Source: Stenotrophomonas hibiscicola ATCC 19867 (GTDB lineage Bacteria; Pseudomonadota; Gammaproteobacteria; Xanthomonadales; Xanthomonadaceae). Taken from it: DNA of 64,000 nt. Positions 8,249 to 15,763 of the stretch are shown piece after piece. The notes beneath the pieces are model-generated. The model was not told the DNA's origin, did not search any database, and saw only the letters and a program-made list of their open reading frames with translations. A program made the translations under genes and the position numbers. How positions within the stretch are numbered: the stretch's first letter is position 1; every line of letters starts with the position of its first letter. The stretch covers positions 439,880 to 503,879 of the forward strand of contig NZ_KB907499.1 of assembly GCF_000382065.1 (NCBI RefSeq). Reading direction: 5' to 3'.

Positions 8249-9580
8249 ATGAACACTCTGGCGCCCCGCGACCCTTCGGCCTCCACCCCGGCCAGCCTGG
8301 GCGCGCTCAACGCCTCGGTCGCGGTGCCCGAAAAGGGCCACTGGTGGTTCCGCCTGCTGGCCTTCCTTGGCCCGGGCTACATGATCTCGGTCGGCTACAT
8401 GGACCCGGGCAACTGGGCCACCGACCTCGCCGGTGGTTCGCGCTTCGGCTACCTGCTGCTGTCGGTCATCCTCATCTCCAACCTGATGGCGGTGATCCTG
8501 CAGGCGCTGTCGGCACGGCTGGGTATCGCCACCGGCATGGACCTGGCGCAGGCCTGCCGCGCGAGGTACCCGAAGCCGGTGAACCTGGCGCTGTGGGCGC
8601 TGTGCGAGGCAGCGATCATCGCCTGCGACCTGGCCGAGGTGATCGGCACCGCGATCGCGCTGAAGCTGCTGTTCGACCTGCCACTGCTCTGGGGCGCGGT
8701 CATCACTGCGCTGGATACGCTGCTGGTTCTGCTGCTGATGAACCGCGGCTTCCGTGCGCTGGAAGCCTTCGTGATCGCGCTGCTGATGGTGATCTTCGCC
8801 TGCTTCGTAGTGCAGATCGCGATGGCTGCGCCGTCAGCGATGGCGGTGCTGGGCGGCTTCATTCCGCGCGCGCGGGTGGTGACCGATCCGCACGCGCTGT
8901 ACATCGCGATCGGCATCATCGGTGCCACGGTGATGCCGCACAATCTCTACCTGCATTCGTCCATCGTGCAGACCCGCGCCTACCCGCGTACCGACGAAGG
9001 CCGCCGCAGCGCGCTGCGCTGGGCGGTTACCGATAGCACCCTCGCGCTGACCCTGGCACTGTTCATCAACGCCAGCATCCTGATCCTGGCAGCGGCGGTG
9101 TTCCATGCCAATGGCCGATTCGACGTGGAAGACATCGAGCAGGCCCACCAGCTGCTGGCGCCAATGCTGGGCGTGGGCGCGGCGGCGACACTGTTTGCGA
9201 TTGCCTTGCTGGCCTCGGGCCTGAATTCGACAGTGACCGCCACGCTGGCCGGCCAGATCGTGATGGAAGGCTTCCTGCACCTGCGCCTGCCGCCGTGGCT
9301 GCGTCGGCTGATCACGCGCGCGCTGGCGATCATTCCGGTGGTGGTGGTGATCCTGCTGTTCGGCGACCAGGGCGCGGTGAAACTGCTGGTGCTGAGCCAG
9401 GTGGTGCTGTCGATGCAGCTGCCGTTCGCGATCATTCCCCTGGTTCGGATCGTGACCGACAAGGTGACGATGGGTGCGCTGGTGGCACCGCGCTGGCTCG
9501 GCGCGATCGCCTGGGTGATCGCGCTGGTGATCGTGGTGCTGAACGTGAAGCTGCTGGTGGATACCTTCAGCGGAGCCTGA
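8249..9580 (+). CDS. mntH: Nramp-family manganese/divalent metal transporter MntH
   Basis: A 443-residue transporter with about 11 membrane helices. The Nramp signature in helix 1 is present as [20 protein letters not shown] (the DPGN metal-binding motif) and the helix 6 motif as [14 protein letters not shown] (MPH). It imports Mn(II), and possibly Fe(II), driven by protons across the inner membrane. ATG 8249 is chosen because the mntH promoter elements end at 8241; upstream in-frame codons lie inside the operator. It is divergent from mntR. Manganese import fits the Mn-type SodA and the ribonucleotide reductase encoded nearby. Confidence 0.93.
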   Translation: MNTLAPRDPSASTPASLGALNASVAVPEKGHWWFRLLAFLGPGYMISVGYMDPGNWATDLAGGSRFGYLLLSVILISNLMAVILQALSARLGIATGMDLAQACRARYPKPVNLALWALCEAAIIACDLAEVIGTAIALKLLFDLPLLWGAVITALDTLLVLLLMNRGFRALEAFVIALLMVIFACFVVQIAMAAPSAMAVLGGFIPRARVVTDPHALYIAIGIIGATVMPHNLYLHSSIVQTRAYPRTDEGRRSALRWAVTDSTLALTLALFINASILILAAAVFHANGRFDVEDIEQAHQLLAPMLGVGAAATLFAIALLASGLNSTVTATLAGQIVMEGFLHLRLPPWLRRLITRALAIIPVVVVILLFGDQGAVKLLVLSQVVLSMQLPFAIIPLVRIVTDKVTMGALVAPRWLGAIAWVIALVIVVLNVKLLVDTFSGA

Positions 9581-9604
9581 CGCCGAAGCACGGACCCTGC
9601 CCCG

Positions 9605-9834
9605 GTAGATCCACGCCATGCGTGGATGCCCTTGTAGAGTCGAGCCATGCTCGACTCATCGCTCACCGCGCGAACGGCAGCCGAGCATGGGCTCGGCTCT
9701 ACAAAAAGTGAGGCGCGCGAAGTGCTGCCAGGCGTGGCCCGGCGCTACCGATATGACCGTGGTAGATCCACGCCATGCGTGGATGGCTTCTCGCATCGTG
9801 CGGAGAGCAGTCGAGCATGCGCTCGGCTCTACAA
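9605..9834. repeat. Cluster of five or six SMAG repeats
   Basis: Copies are seen at 9605-9629 (GTAGATCCACGCC...), 9634-9660 (GTAGAGTCGAGCC...), 9680-9703 (inverted, ending GGCTCTAC), 9728-9749 (inverted GGCGTGGCCCGGCGCTACC), 9762-9785 and 9810-9834 (inverted). They fill the whole gap between mntH and the convergent thioredoxin gene. The last copy overlaps the end of that gene. Confidence 0.88.
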
Positions 9835-10155
9835 ATGCAGCGCGATCGCGGCCTCGATCTGTTGCGGCGACTGGAACCCGGCGAGGCGCGTGCGTTCATC
9901 ACCATCACGGAACAGGGACAGCGTCGGCGTCTGCCGCAGCCCCAGTTCCCTGAAGAACGCCTCGCCCAGCACCTCCAGCTGCACGCGCAGCAGCGTGGTG
10001 CCCTGCCCCGCGACGCTGTTGGCCACCAGGTGCAGCGACATCTCCAGCATCCGGCACCCCGGGCAGTGGTCCTTGTGAAAATCCACCAGCACCCGCGGGT
10101 GCTCGGCCAGCAGCTGCTGGAACTGCTCAGGCGTGGTGGCGTCGATGATCTGCAT
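9829..10155 (-). CDS. Thioredoxin-like protein of the ribonucleotide reductase operon
   Basis: A 108-residue single-domain thioredoxin fold. The active site is CPGC in VDFHKDHCPGCRMLE (around residues 33-37), and the cis-proline segment is LRQTPTLSLF. MQIIDATTPEQ is taken as the start; upstream codons would run into the flavodoxin gene. It overlaps the flavodoxin gene by 29 bp and is last in the order nrdA, nrdB, flavodoxin, thioredoxin. It likely reduces the C-terminal cysteines of NrdA, the role NrdH or thioredoxin plays elsewhere. The active site differs from the canonical CGPC. Its TAG stop codon comes from a SMAG repeat. Confidence 0.8.
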   Translation of the reverse strand: MQIIDATTPEQFQQLLAEHPRVLVDFHKDHCPGCRMLEMSLHLVANSVAGQGTTLLRVQLEVLGEAFFRELGLRQTPTLSLFRDGDERTRLAGFQSPQQIEAAIALHL

Positions 10156-10609
10156 CCGTGTTGCTCCAGTAGTGGGCCAGGACCGTATCGGTCCAGGCGT
10201 CGATGGCTGCGGCGTGACGCTCGCCATGCGGCATCTGCTCGATCTCGAGCGGCGGATAGTCGCTGCGGAAATAGCGGATCAGCCGGTGCACGGCGCCGCA
10301 GTAGTACTCCTGCCCCCACTGCGTTTCGCCGGTGCCGAACACCGCCAGCTGCCGTGGCCGCTCGCCGCGCTCGGCGATGCCGGCCACCCATGCCTTCATC
10401 TCCGCTGGCGTGCGGCCGGCGTTGTCGGTCCAGCAGCCCAGCAGCACCAGGTCGGCCTCATCGGCCGCCAGCGGCGGTGCCTGGCGCAGGTCGTCGGCCT
10501 CCTGCCAGTACACCGCATGACCGGCAACGCGGCAGCGTTCGGCGATCTGCCGGCCGAGTTCGCGGGTGTTGCCGCTCAAGGAGGCGACCACCATCAGGAT
10601 GCTCAGCAC
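10127..10609 (-). CDS. Flavodoxin encoded in the ribonucleotide reductase operon
   Basis: A 160-residue flavodoxin-fold protein, taking the GTG at 10,609 that gives VLSILMVVASLSGNT. The phosphate-binding loop SLSGNT near the N-terminus, the LGCWTDNAGRTP loop and the AVFGTGETQWGQEYYCGAVH segment are typical flavodoxin FMN contacts. It should be a low-potential one-electron carrier. It sits 11 bp after nrdB. In class Ib reductases the flavodoxin-like NrdI activates the metal-radical cofactor of the small subunit. This gene is in the matching place, although its sequence reads as an ordinary flavodoxin rather than a clear NrdI. Confidence 0.8.
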   Translation of the reverse strand: MLSILMVVASLSGNTRELGRQIAERCRVAGHAVYWQEADDLRQAPPLAADEADLVLLGCWTDNAGRTPAEMKAWVAGIAERGERPRQLAVFGTGETQWGQEYYCGAVHRLIRYFRSDYPPLEIEQMPHGERHAAAIDAWTDTVLAHYWSNTDADHRRHHA

Positions 10610-10619
10610 GGCGCCAGGC

Positions 10620-11660
10620 TCAGAGATCGTCGAAGCCGTTGTCGACGTTGGTCTTCTTGTAACTTGCATTGCGCATCTCGAAGAAGTCGGTCTTGGTCTC
10701 GGTGAAGTTGTCGGCGTAGGCCTTGATCCACGGCATCACGTTGTCGGTGGTGTCGCTGTACAGGCGCTCGATGCCGAGCATGCCGGCCATCTTGTTGGCG
10801 CGGTACTTCACGTAGCGCACCATCTCGTCCACGTCGATGCCATCGATGCCATCCAGCACCTCCGACGACCACTGCGTCTCAAGCTCGATGGCATGTTCGA
10901 ATGACTGGTGCACATAGGCGGTCAACTCATTGGTCTGCAGCTCGGGGTTTTCACCGATGATGGCGCGGATCAGCTCGCTGATGAACTTGGTATGGGCCAG
11001 CTCGTCGCGATTGATGAAGCTGATGATCTTGCCGGTGCCGTTCATGCGGTTCTGCCGCACCATGTTGTAGAAGTAGGCGAAACCGGAATAGAAGTTGATG
11101 CCTTCCAGGATCGAGGACTGGATCAGCGACTTGAGCAGGGTCTCGGCGGTCTTCTCGCGCATGAAGTCGTCATACGCGCCCATGATCGGGGCATTGCGCT
11201 TGATGATGGTCGGGTGGGTGCGGGCGATCTCGAAGATGCGGTTCTGGTTCGGCAGGTCGGTGATCGAGGCCAGTACGTAGCTGTAGCTCTCGTTATGGAT
11301 CACTTCCTGCTGGCCGATGATCGCCGCATTGGCATGCGCGGCCGGGTCGGTGATGTACTCGGCGACGTTGTAGATGAAACGGGTCTGCGGTGAGTCGAGC
11401 GTGGCCAGCAGGCCGATGATCGAATCGTAGGCGTTCTTTTCACGTGCGTTGAGCTCGCCGTACTGGCGCGCATCGAACTTCATGTCGACCTCGTCGGGAA
11501 TCCAGAAGTTGGTCGACAGCTCCTTGTAGGCCCGATAGAAGGACGGATACGGGATATCGTTCCAGTTGAGGATGCCGCTGGTACGGCCGTTGATGATGCC
11601 GGTGCTGCGGTTGGGATGGCGCGGTTCGAGGATCTTGATGCGGTCGAGGGGGGTTGCCAT
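10620..11660 (-). CDS. nrdB: Class I ribonucleotide reductase, radical-bearing beta subunit
   Basis: A 346-residue R2 subunit. Metal ligands align with E. coli NrdB: Asp89 (TLDS), Glu119 and His122 in EVIHNESY, and the later pair in INRDELAHTKF. The radical tyrosine is kept as Tyr126 in HNESYSYVL, with the same spacing as E. coli Glu115-His118-Tyr122. The C-terminal tail (NVDNGFDDL) should bind NrdA. The protein makes and stores the tyrosyl radical used for deoxyribonucleotide synthesis. It lies downstream of nrdA with a SMAG pair between them, and a flavodoxin gene follows 11 bp later. Confidence 0.93.
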   Translation of the reverse strand: MATPLDRIKILEPRHPNRSTGIINGRTSGILNWNDIPYPSFYRAYKELSTNFWIPDEVDMKFDARQYGELNAREKNAYDSIIGLLATLDSPQTRFIYNVAEYITDPAAHANAAIIGQQEVIHNESYSYVLASITDLPNQNRIFEIARTHPTIIKRNAPIMGAYDDFMREKTAETLLKSLIQSSILEGINFYSGFAYFYNMVRQNRMNGTGKIISFINRDELAHTKFISELIRAIIGENPELQTNELTAYVHQSFEHAIELETQWSSEVLDGIDGIDVDEMVRYVKYRANKMAGMLGIERLYSDTTDNVMPWIKAYADNFTETKTDFFEMRNASYKKTNVDNGFDDL

Positions 11661-11677
11661 GGTGTTACCTGCAGGGG

Positions 11678-11751
11678 GTAGCGCCGGGCCATGCCCGGCG
11701 GAATGTGCGACGGCCGCGCGATGCGCTCGCCGGGCGTGGCCCGGCGCTACC
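11678..11751. repeat. SMAG inverted pair inside the nrd operon
   Basis: GTAGCGCCGGGCCATGCCCG begins at 11,678, and an inverted copy ending CCCGGCGCTACC is at 11,751. It lies between nrdA and nrdB and would form a stem-loop in the message. It could protect or process the transcript and so set the NrdA to NrdB ratio. Confidence 0.85.
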
Positions 11752-11759
11752 GTGGATGG

Positions 11760-14123
11760 TCAACTGGCGCACCACTCGCATTCGCTGATGTCGATGTCGT
11801 TGGAGCGCACGTAGTAGGTGGTCTTCAGGCCTTCGCGCCAGGCGCTCAGGTGCAGCTCCAGCAGCGTGCTGGCGCGGATGGTGCTGGGCACGTACAGGTT
11901 GAAACTGATCGACTGGTCGACATGGCGCTGGCGGCGGGCGTTCTGGCGCACGCTGGCGAACTGGTCGACCTTGTAGGCACCCTTCTCGTAGTACGGCCAG
12001 GTTTCCAGCGACAGGCCCGGCGCCGCCACCGGCCGCCGGAAGTCCTTCTTTTCCTCGTAGTAGAACGCGCTGTAGATCGGGTCGATCGAGGCCGTGGATC
12101 CTGCAATCTGCGCGGTGCTCATGTTCGGCGCCACCGCCAGCAGCCAGCCGTTGCGCAGGCCGTGCGTGGCGACCTCGCGGGCCAGGCTGTCCCATGCGGC
12201 GCCAGTGTAGTCGCGGTCACGGAAGTAACGCCCGTGGTGCCAATCGCTGCCGGTGAACATCGGATAGCTGCCCTTCTCCTTCGCCAGCTGCGCGCTGGCC
12301 TGGATGGTCAGGAAGTTGATGCGCTCGTAGAGACGGTCGGCCAAATCCTCGGCATCCGGTGACTCCCACTGGATCGCCTGCTGCGCCAGCAGGTGGTGCC
12401 AACCGAACGTGCCCAGGCCGATGGCGCGGTACTTGCGGTTGGTGATCGTGGCCTGCGGCACCGGCAACGCATTGAGGTCGATCACGTTGTCGAGCATGCG
12501 CACCTGGATCGGGATCAGGCGCTCCAGCACATCGGTGGCCAGCAGGTCATCCGGCGCACTGATTGCCCGGCCGAGGTTGATCGAAGACAGGTTGCAGACC
12601 ACGAAGTCACCGGCGCGGCGCGTGGTGACGATCTGGTCGCCGCTGACGATCTCCTGGATCATCCGCGTCGGGCTCATGTTCTGCAGGATCTCGGTGCACA
12701 GGTTGCTGGAATAGATCATGCCCGCGTGCTTGTTCGGGTTCCGGCGGTTGACCTCGTCGCGGTAGAACAGGAACGGATTGCCGGTCTCCAACTGGCTGAG
12801 CATGATCCGCTTGAACAGATCGATCGCCTTCACCGTGCGGCGGCTGATGCGCTCGTCGGCCACCAGTTCGGCATAGCGGTCGCGGAAGCTGCCCGCGCCG
12901 CGCGTCTCATCGTAGAAGTCCTGCAGGTACCAGCCCTTGGCCTGCTTCACCTCGTGCGGGTCGAACAGGTACCAGTCGGCGCGGCGCTCGACCGCTTCCA
13001 TGAACAGGTCGGGCACGCACACCGAGGTGAACACATCGTGCGCGCGCAGGCGCTGGTCGCCGTTGTTCAGGCGCAGATCCAGGAAGGCCTCGATATCGCG
13101 GTGCCAGATGTCCAGGTACACCGCCACCGCGCCCTTGCGCTGGCCAAGCTGGTCGACCGACACCGCGGTGTTGTTGAGCTGCTTGATCCACGGCACCACG
13201 CCGCCGGAGGAATTGGCCACGCCCCGTATCGGCGCGCCGCTGCTGCGCACATAGCCCAGGTAGGCGCCGACGCCGCCACCGTGCTTGGACACGCGGGCGA
13301 TATCGGTGTTGGAGTCATAGATGCCCTGCAGGCTGTCGTCCACCGTGTCGATGAAGCAGCTGGACAGCTGCCCACCCACCTTGCCGGCATTGGCCAGGGT
13401 CGGTGTGGCGACGGTCATGTACAGGTTGGACAGCGCCCAGTACGCCTCGCCGACCAGCTGCATGCGGCGTTCGCGCGGCTTTTCCTCCTGCATCAGGTAC
13501 AGCGCGATGGTCAGCCAGCGCTCCTGCGGCAGTTCGTAGACCTCGCGGCTGCGGTCGCTGGCCAGATAGCGCGTGGCCAGCAGGTACAGGCCGTTGTAGG
13601 CGAACAGGCGGTCGCGCTCCGGGTCGATCATCTCGCCGGCCTGCTGCAGCTCTTCCTTCGAATAGCAGCGCAGGATGTCGTTGCTGTAGATGCCGCGGTC
13701 AGCCAGGCTTTCCTGCAGGCCCACATACGAACCGTACTTCAGGCCGACGTCGTAGAAGCGGTTGCGGCTGGCGCGCTTGTACAGGCGGCGCAGGTAGATG
13801 CGCGCGGCAAACTGTTCCCACTCGGGTGCAACCAGGTCCACCCGCGATTCGGCCTCGCGGATCAGCAGATCGACCAGGTCGTCGGCGCTGATGCTCGGTT
13901 TGCGCTCGACCATCGCCTGCACCACGCGGCGATAGTCGCTCACGTCCAGCTGCGGGAACTCGGCATGCACGGCGTCGATGCTGCGCTGCAGGCGCTCGGC
14001 CTCGAACGGCAGGCGGCGGTTGCCGGCCTCCTTGGTGATCCAGGTCGGCACGCGCTCGCCACCGGCGCGCAAGGCGTCGCCGGCGCCGGCCAGATCGGCC
14101 ACGCGGAAGGTACTGTCGGTCAT
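11760..14123 (-). CDS. nrdA: Class I ribonucleotide reductase, catalytic alpha subunit
   Basis: A 787-residue R1 subunit that reduces ribonucleoside diphosphates. ATG 14,123 is chosen because a GGAG ribosome site sits 8 bp ahead. An N-terminal ATP-cone region (FEAERLQRSIDAVHAEF...) is followed by the ten-stranded barrel. Catalytic residues are visible: the first redox cysteine in QLSSCFIDTVDD, NLCTEI with the radical cysteine, and the second cysteine of the pair in FVVCNLSSINL. The loop PNMSTAQIAGSTASIDP and the C-terminal shuttle cysteines CEWC complete the set. It heads the operon nrdA-nrdB-flavodoxin-thioredoxin. Confidence 0.94.
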   Translation of the reverse strand: MTDSTFRVADLAGAGDALRAGGERVPTWITKEAGNRRLPFEAERLQRSIDAVHAEFPQLDVSDYRRVVQAMVERKPSISADDLVDLLIREAESRVDLVAPEWEQFAARIYLRRLYKRASRNRFYDVGLKYGSYVGLQESLADRGIYSNDILRCYSKEELQQAGEMIDPERDRLFAYNGLYLLATRYLASDRSREVYELPQERWLTIALYLMQEEKPRERRMQLVGEAYWALSNLYMTVATPTLANAGKVGGQLSSCFIDTVDDSLQGIYDSNTDIARVSKHGGGVGAYLGYVRSSGAPIRGVANSSGGVVPWIKQLNNTAVSVDQLGQRKGAVAVYLDIWHRDIEAFLDLRLNNGDQRLRAHDVFTSVCVPDLFMEAVERRADWYLFDPHEVKQAKGWYLQDFYDETRGAGSFRDRYAELVADERISRRTVKAIDLFKRIMLSQLETGNPFLFYRDEVNRRNPNKHAGMIYSSNLCTEILQNMSPTRMIQEIVSGDQIVTTRRAGDFVVCNLSSINLGRAISAPDDLLATDVLERLIPIQVRMLDNVIDLNALPVPQATITNRKYRAIGLGTFGWHHLLAQQAIQWESPDAEDLADRLYERINFLTIQASAQLAKEKGSYPMFTGSDWHHGRYFRDRDYTGAAWDSLAREVATHGLRNGWLLAVAPNMSTAQIAGSTASIDPIYSAFYYEEKKDFRRPVAAPGLSLETWPYYEKGAYKVDQFASVRQNARRQRHVDQSISFNLYVPSTIRASTLLELHLSAWREGLKTTYYVRSNDIDISECEWCAS

Positions 14124-14391
14124 GGTGGTGGAACTCCAGGCTCGCACGCGCTTTGGCGGTCGATGCCATGGCGGCCCTGAACGCGATACCGGCGCACGGG
14201 GCGAACGGGTGGATTGCCAGGGCACGGGAACGTAGGTCGTCGGCATCTGCCTGCGCCTGCGGCCGGTATCCGGGCCGTGGGGGCGACCTGCGTCCGCACG
14301 ATGGCGGCCGCGTCGACACGGCAAGCCATCAGGGGCGGGCCGCAGGACGTTTGCTGCATGTCCGGCGGCGGCGGCTGACCGGGAGTGACGG

Positions 14392-14439
14392 CCACAACAT
14401 AGTGGGGATATCCCGAACCGTCAACACAAGATGCGGTAA
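14392..14439 (-). promoter_or_regulatory. Two candidate NrdR boxes upstream of nrdA
   Basis: CCACAACATAGTGGGG (14,392-14,407) and ACACAAGATGCGGTAA (14,424-14,439) both resemble the 16-bp NrdR consensus acaCwAtATaTwGtgt. Their starts are 32 bp apart, about three helical turns, as is usual for paired NrdR boxes. They lie about 270 bp upstream of nrdA. The second box is the weaker match. The rest of this 431-bp gap shows no gene. Confidence 0.5.
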
Positions 14440-14554
14440 TCAGCACATGTCGCGACGATCAGTCGCAGGATGCCGTGTTGCAGCTGCGGCGCCTTGTCGA
14501 CAGCCCCTGCGGCCCCAGTTCGGTACAACATCAACTTTCCCCGGAACACCACCC

Positions 14555-15532
14555 ATGCGCGCTGCCCAGTACCCCTCCTTCGGCAACCCGGCCGACGTCC
14601 TTGCCATTGCCGATGCGCCGCTGCCTGAGCCCGGCCCCGGCGAGGTGCGCATCCGTACCGTGCTGGCCTCGATCCACAACCACGATCTGCTGACCGTGCG
14701 CGGCCTCTACGGCTACAAGCCGACCCTGCCGGCGATTGGCGGCAGCGAAGCATTGGGCGTGGTCGACGCACTGGGCGACGGCGTCGACGGCCTGCAGATC
14801 GGCCAGCGCGTCGCCGCAGCCTCGGTACACGGTACCTGGGCCGAGGCCTTCATCGCGCCGGTACGCATGGTGATTCCGATGCCGGAGGCGATCCCCGACG
14901 AAATGGCCGCGCAGCTGATCGCCATGCCGCTGAGCGCGCTGATGCTGCTGGAGTTCCTGCACGTCGAGGCGGGCCAGTGGATCGTGCAGAACACCGCCAA
15001 CGGCGCGGTGGGCAAGTCGCTGGCGATGCTGGCGCGGGCGCGTGGCGTGCATGTAGCCAACCTGGTGCGCAATGCGGATGCCGTGGCGCAGTTGCAGGCG
15101 CTGGGTATCGATCATGTGTTCGACACCTCGGTGGACGGCTGGAAGGATCGCGTGCGTGAAGCGACCGGCGAAGCACAGGCGGCGGCGGCCGTGGATTCCA
15201 TCGGCGGCGACGCCAGCGGTGACCTGGTCGACCTGCTCGGCCACCACGGCACGCTGGTGTCGTTCGGGGTGATGAGCGGCGAACCGATGCGCATCCCGGC
15301 CGGCGGCCTGATCTACAAGGAGGCCACAGTGAAGGGTTTCTGGGGCAGCAAGGTCAGCCAGGCGATGGCCGTGGAGGACAAGCGCCGGCTGGTTGGCGAA
15401 CTGCTGAAGCGTGCGGCGAGCGGCGAACTGACCTTGCCGGTGGAGCAGATCTTCGCGCTGGACGACATCGCCCAGGCGGCGAAGGCCGGGGCCGGTTCGG
15501 GCCGCAACGGCAAGGTGCTGCTGCGGCCTTGA
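14555..15532 (+). CDS. Zinc-independent quinone oxidoreductase / MDR-family reductase
   Basis: A 325-residue medium-chain dehydrogenase/reductase. The catalytic GroES-like domain (AQYPSFGNPADVLAIADAPLPEPGPGEVRIRT) lacks the zinc-binding cysteines of alcohol dehydrogenases. The Rossmann domain carries the nucleotide loop NTANGAVGKSLAMLARARG, a variant of the AxxGxxG motif. The segment ...YGYKPTLPAIGGSEALGVVDALG is typical of quinone reductases and trans-2-enoyl-CoA reductases. It should use NADPH to reduce a quinone or an activated double bond in the cytoplasm. It is divergent from nrdA. The ATG choice skips a long upstream open stretch without domain matches. Confidence 0.82.
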   Translation: MRAAQYPSFGNPADVLAIADAPLPEPGPGEVRIRTVLASIHNHDLLTVRGLYGYKPTLPAIGGSEALGVVDALGDGVDGLQIGQRVAAASVHGTWAEAFIAPVRMVIPMPEAIPDEMAAQLIAMPLSALMLLEFLHVEAGQWIVQNTANGAVGKSLAMLARARGVHVANLVRNADAVAQLQALGIDHVFDTSVDGWKDRVREATGEAQAAAAVDSIGGDASGDLVDLLGHHGTLVSFGVMSGEPMRIPAGGLIYKEATVKGFWGSKVSQAMAVEDKRRLVGELLKRAASGELTLPVEQIFALDDIAQAAKAGAGSGRNGKVLLRP

Positions 15533-15551
15533 TGGGCTGGCATTGCCTTCT

Positions 15552-15617
15552 GTAGAGCCGAGCCACGCTCGGCTGCTTCCGGTCAGTGCGCGGAGCCGAG
15601 CGTAGGCTCGGCTCTAC
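15552..15617. repeat. SMAG inverted pair
   Basis: GTAGAGCCGAGCCACGCTCGG at 15,552 faces an inverted copy that ends GGCTCGGCTCTAC at 15,617. It lies between the reductase and the TonB-receptor gene. Confidence 0.88.
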
Positions 15618-15763
15618 AGCAGCGTGCGCACCAATGCTCTGCACTCCTCGCACCGTTCGTTAAGAACCTGTGATGTATAACTGAATGCGCTTTCGTCATT
15701 GGAAGGCGCATGTACCTGCATGCGGTACTGACGGCTCCTCCCCCGTTCGGCGTTGTCGCTTCC

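Noticed and set aside
9605..9834. tRNA or small-RNA genes suggested by the strong hairpins.
   Set aside because: The hairpins are GTAG-headed SMAG repeats. There is no cloverleaf, anticodon arm or CCA end.
12393..14180. Long plus-strand open frame opposite nrdA.
   Set aside because: nrdA on the minus strand has all expected catalytic residues. The opposite frame is a high-GC shadow.
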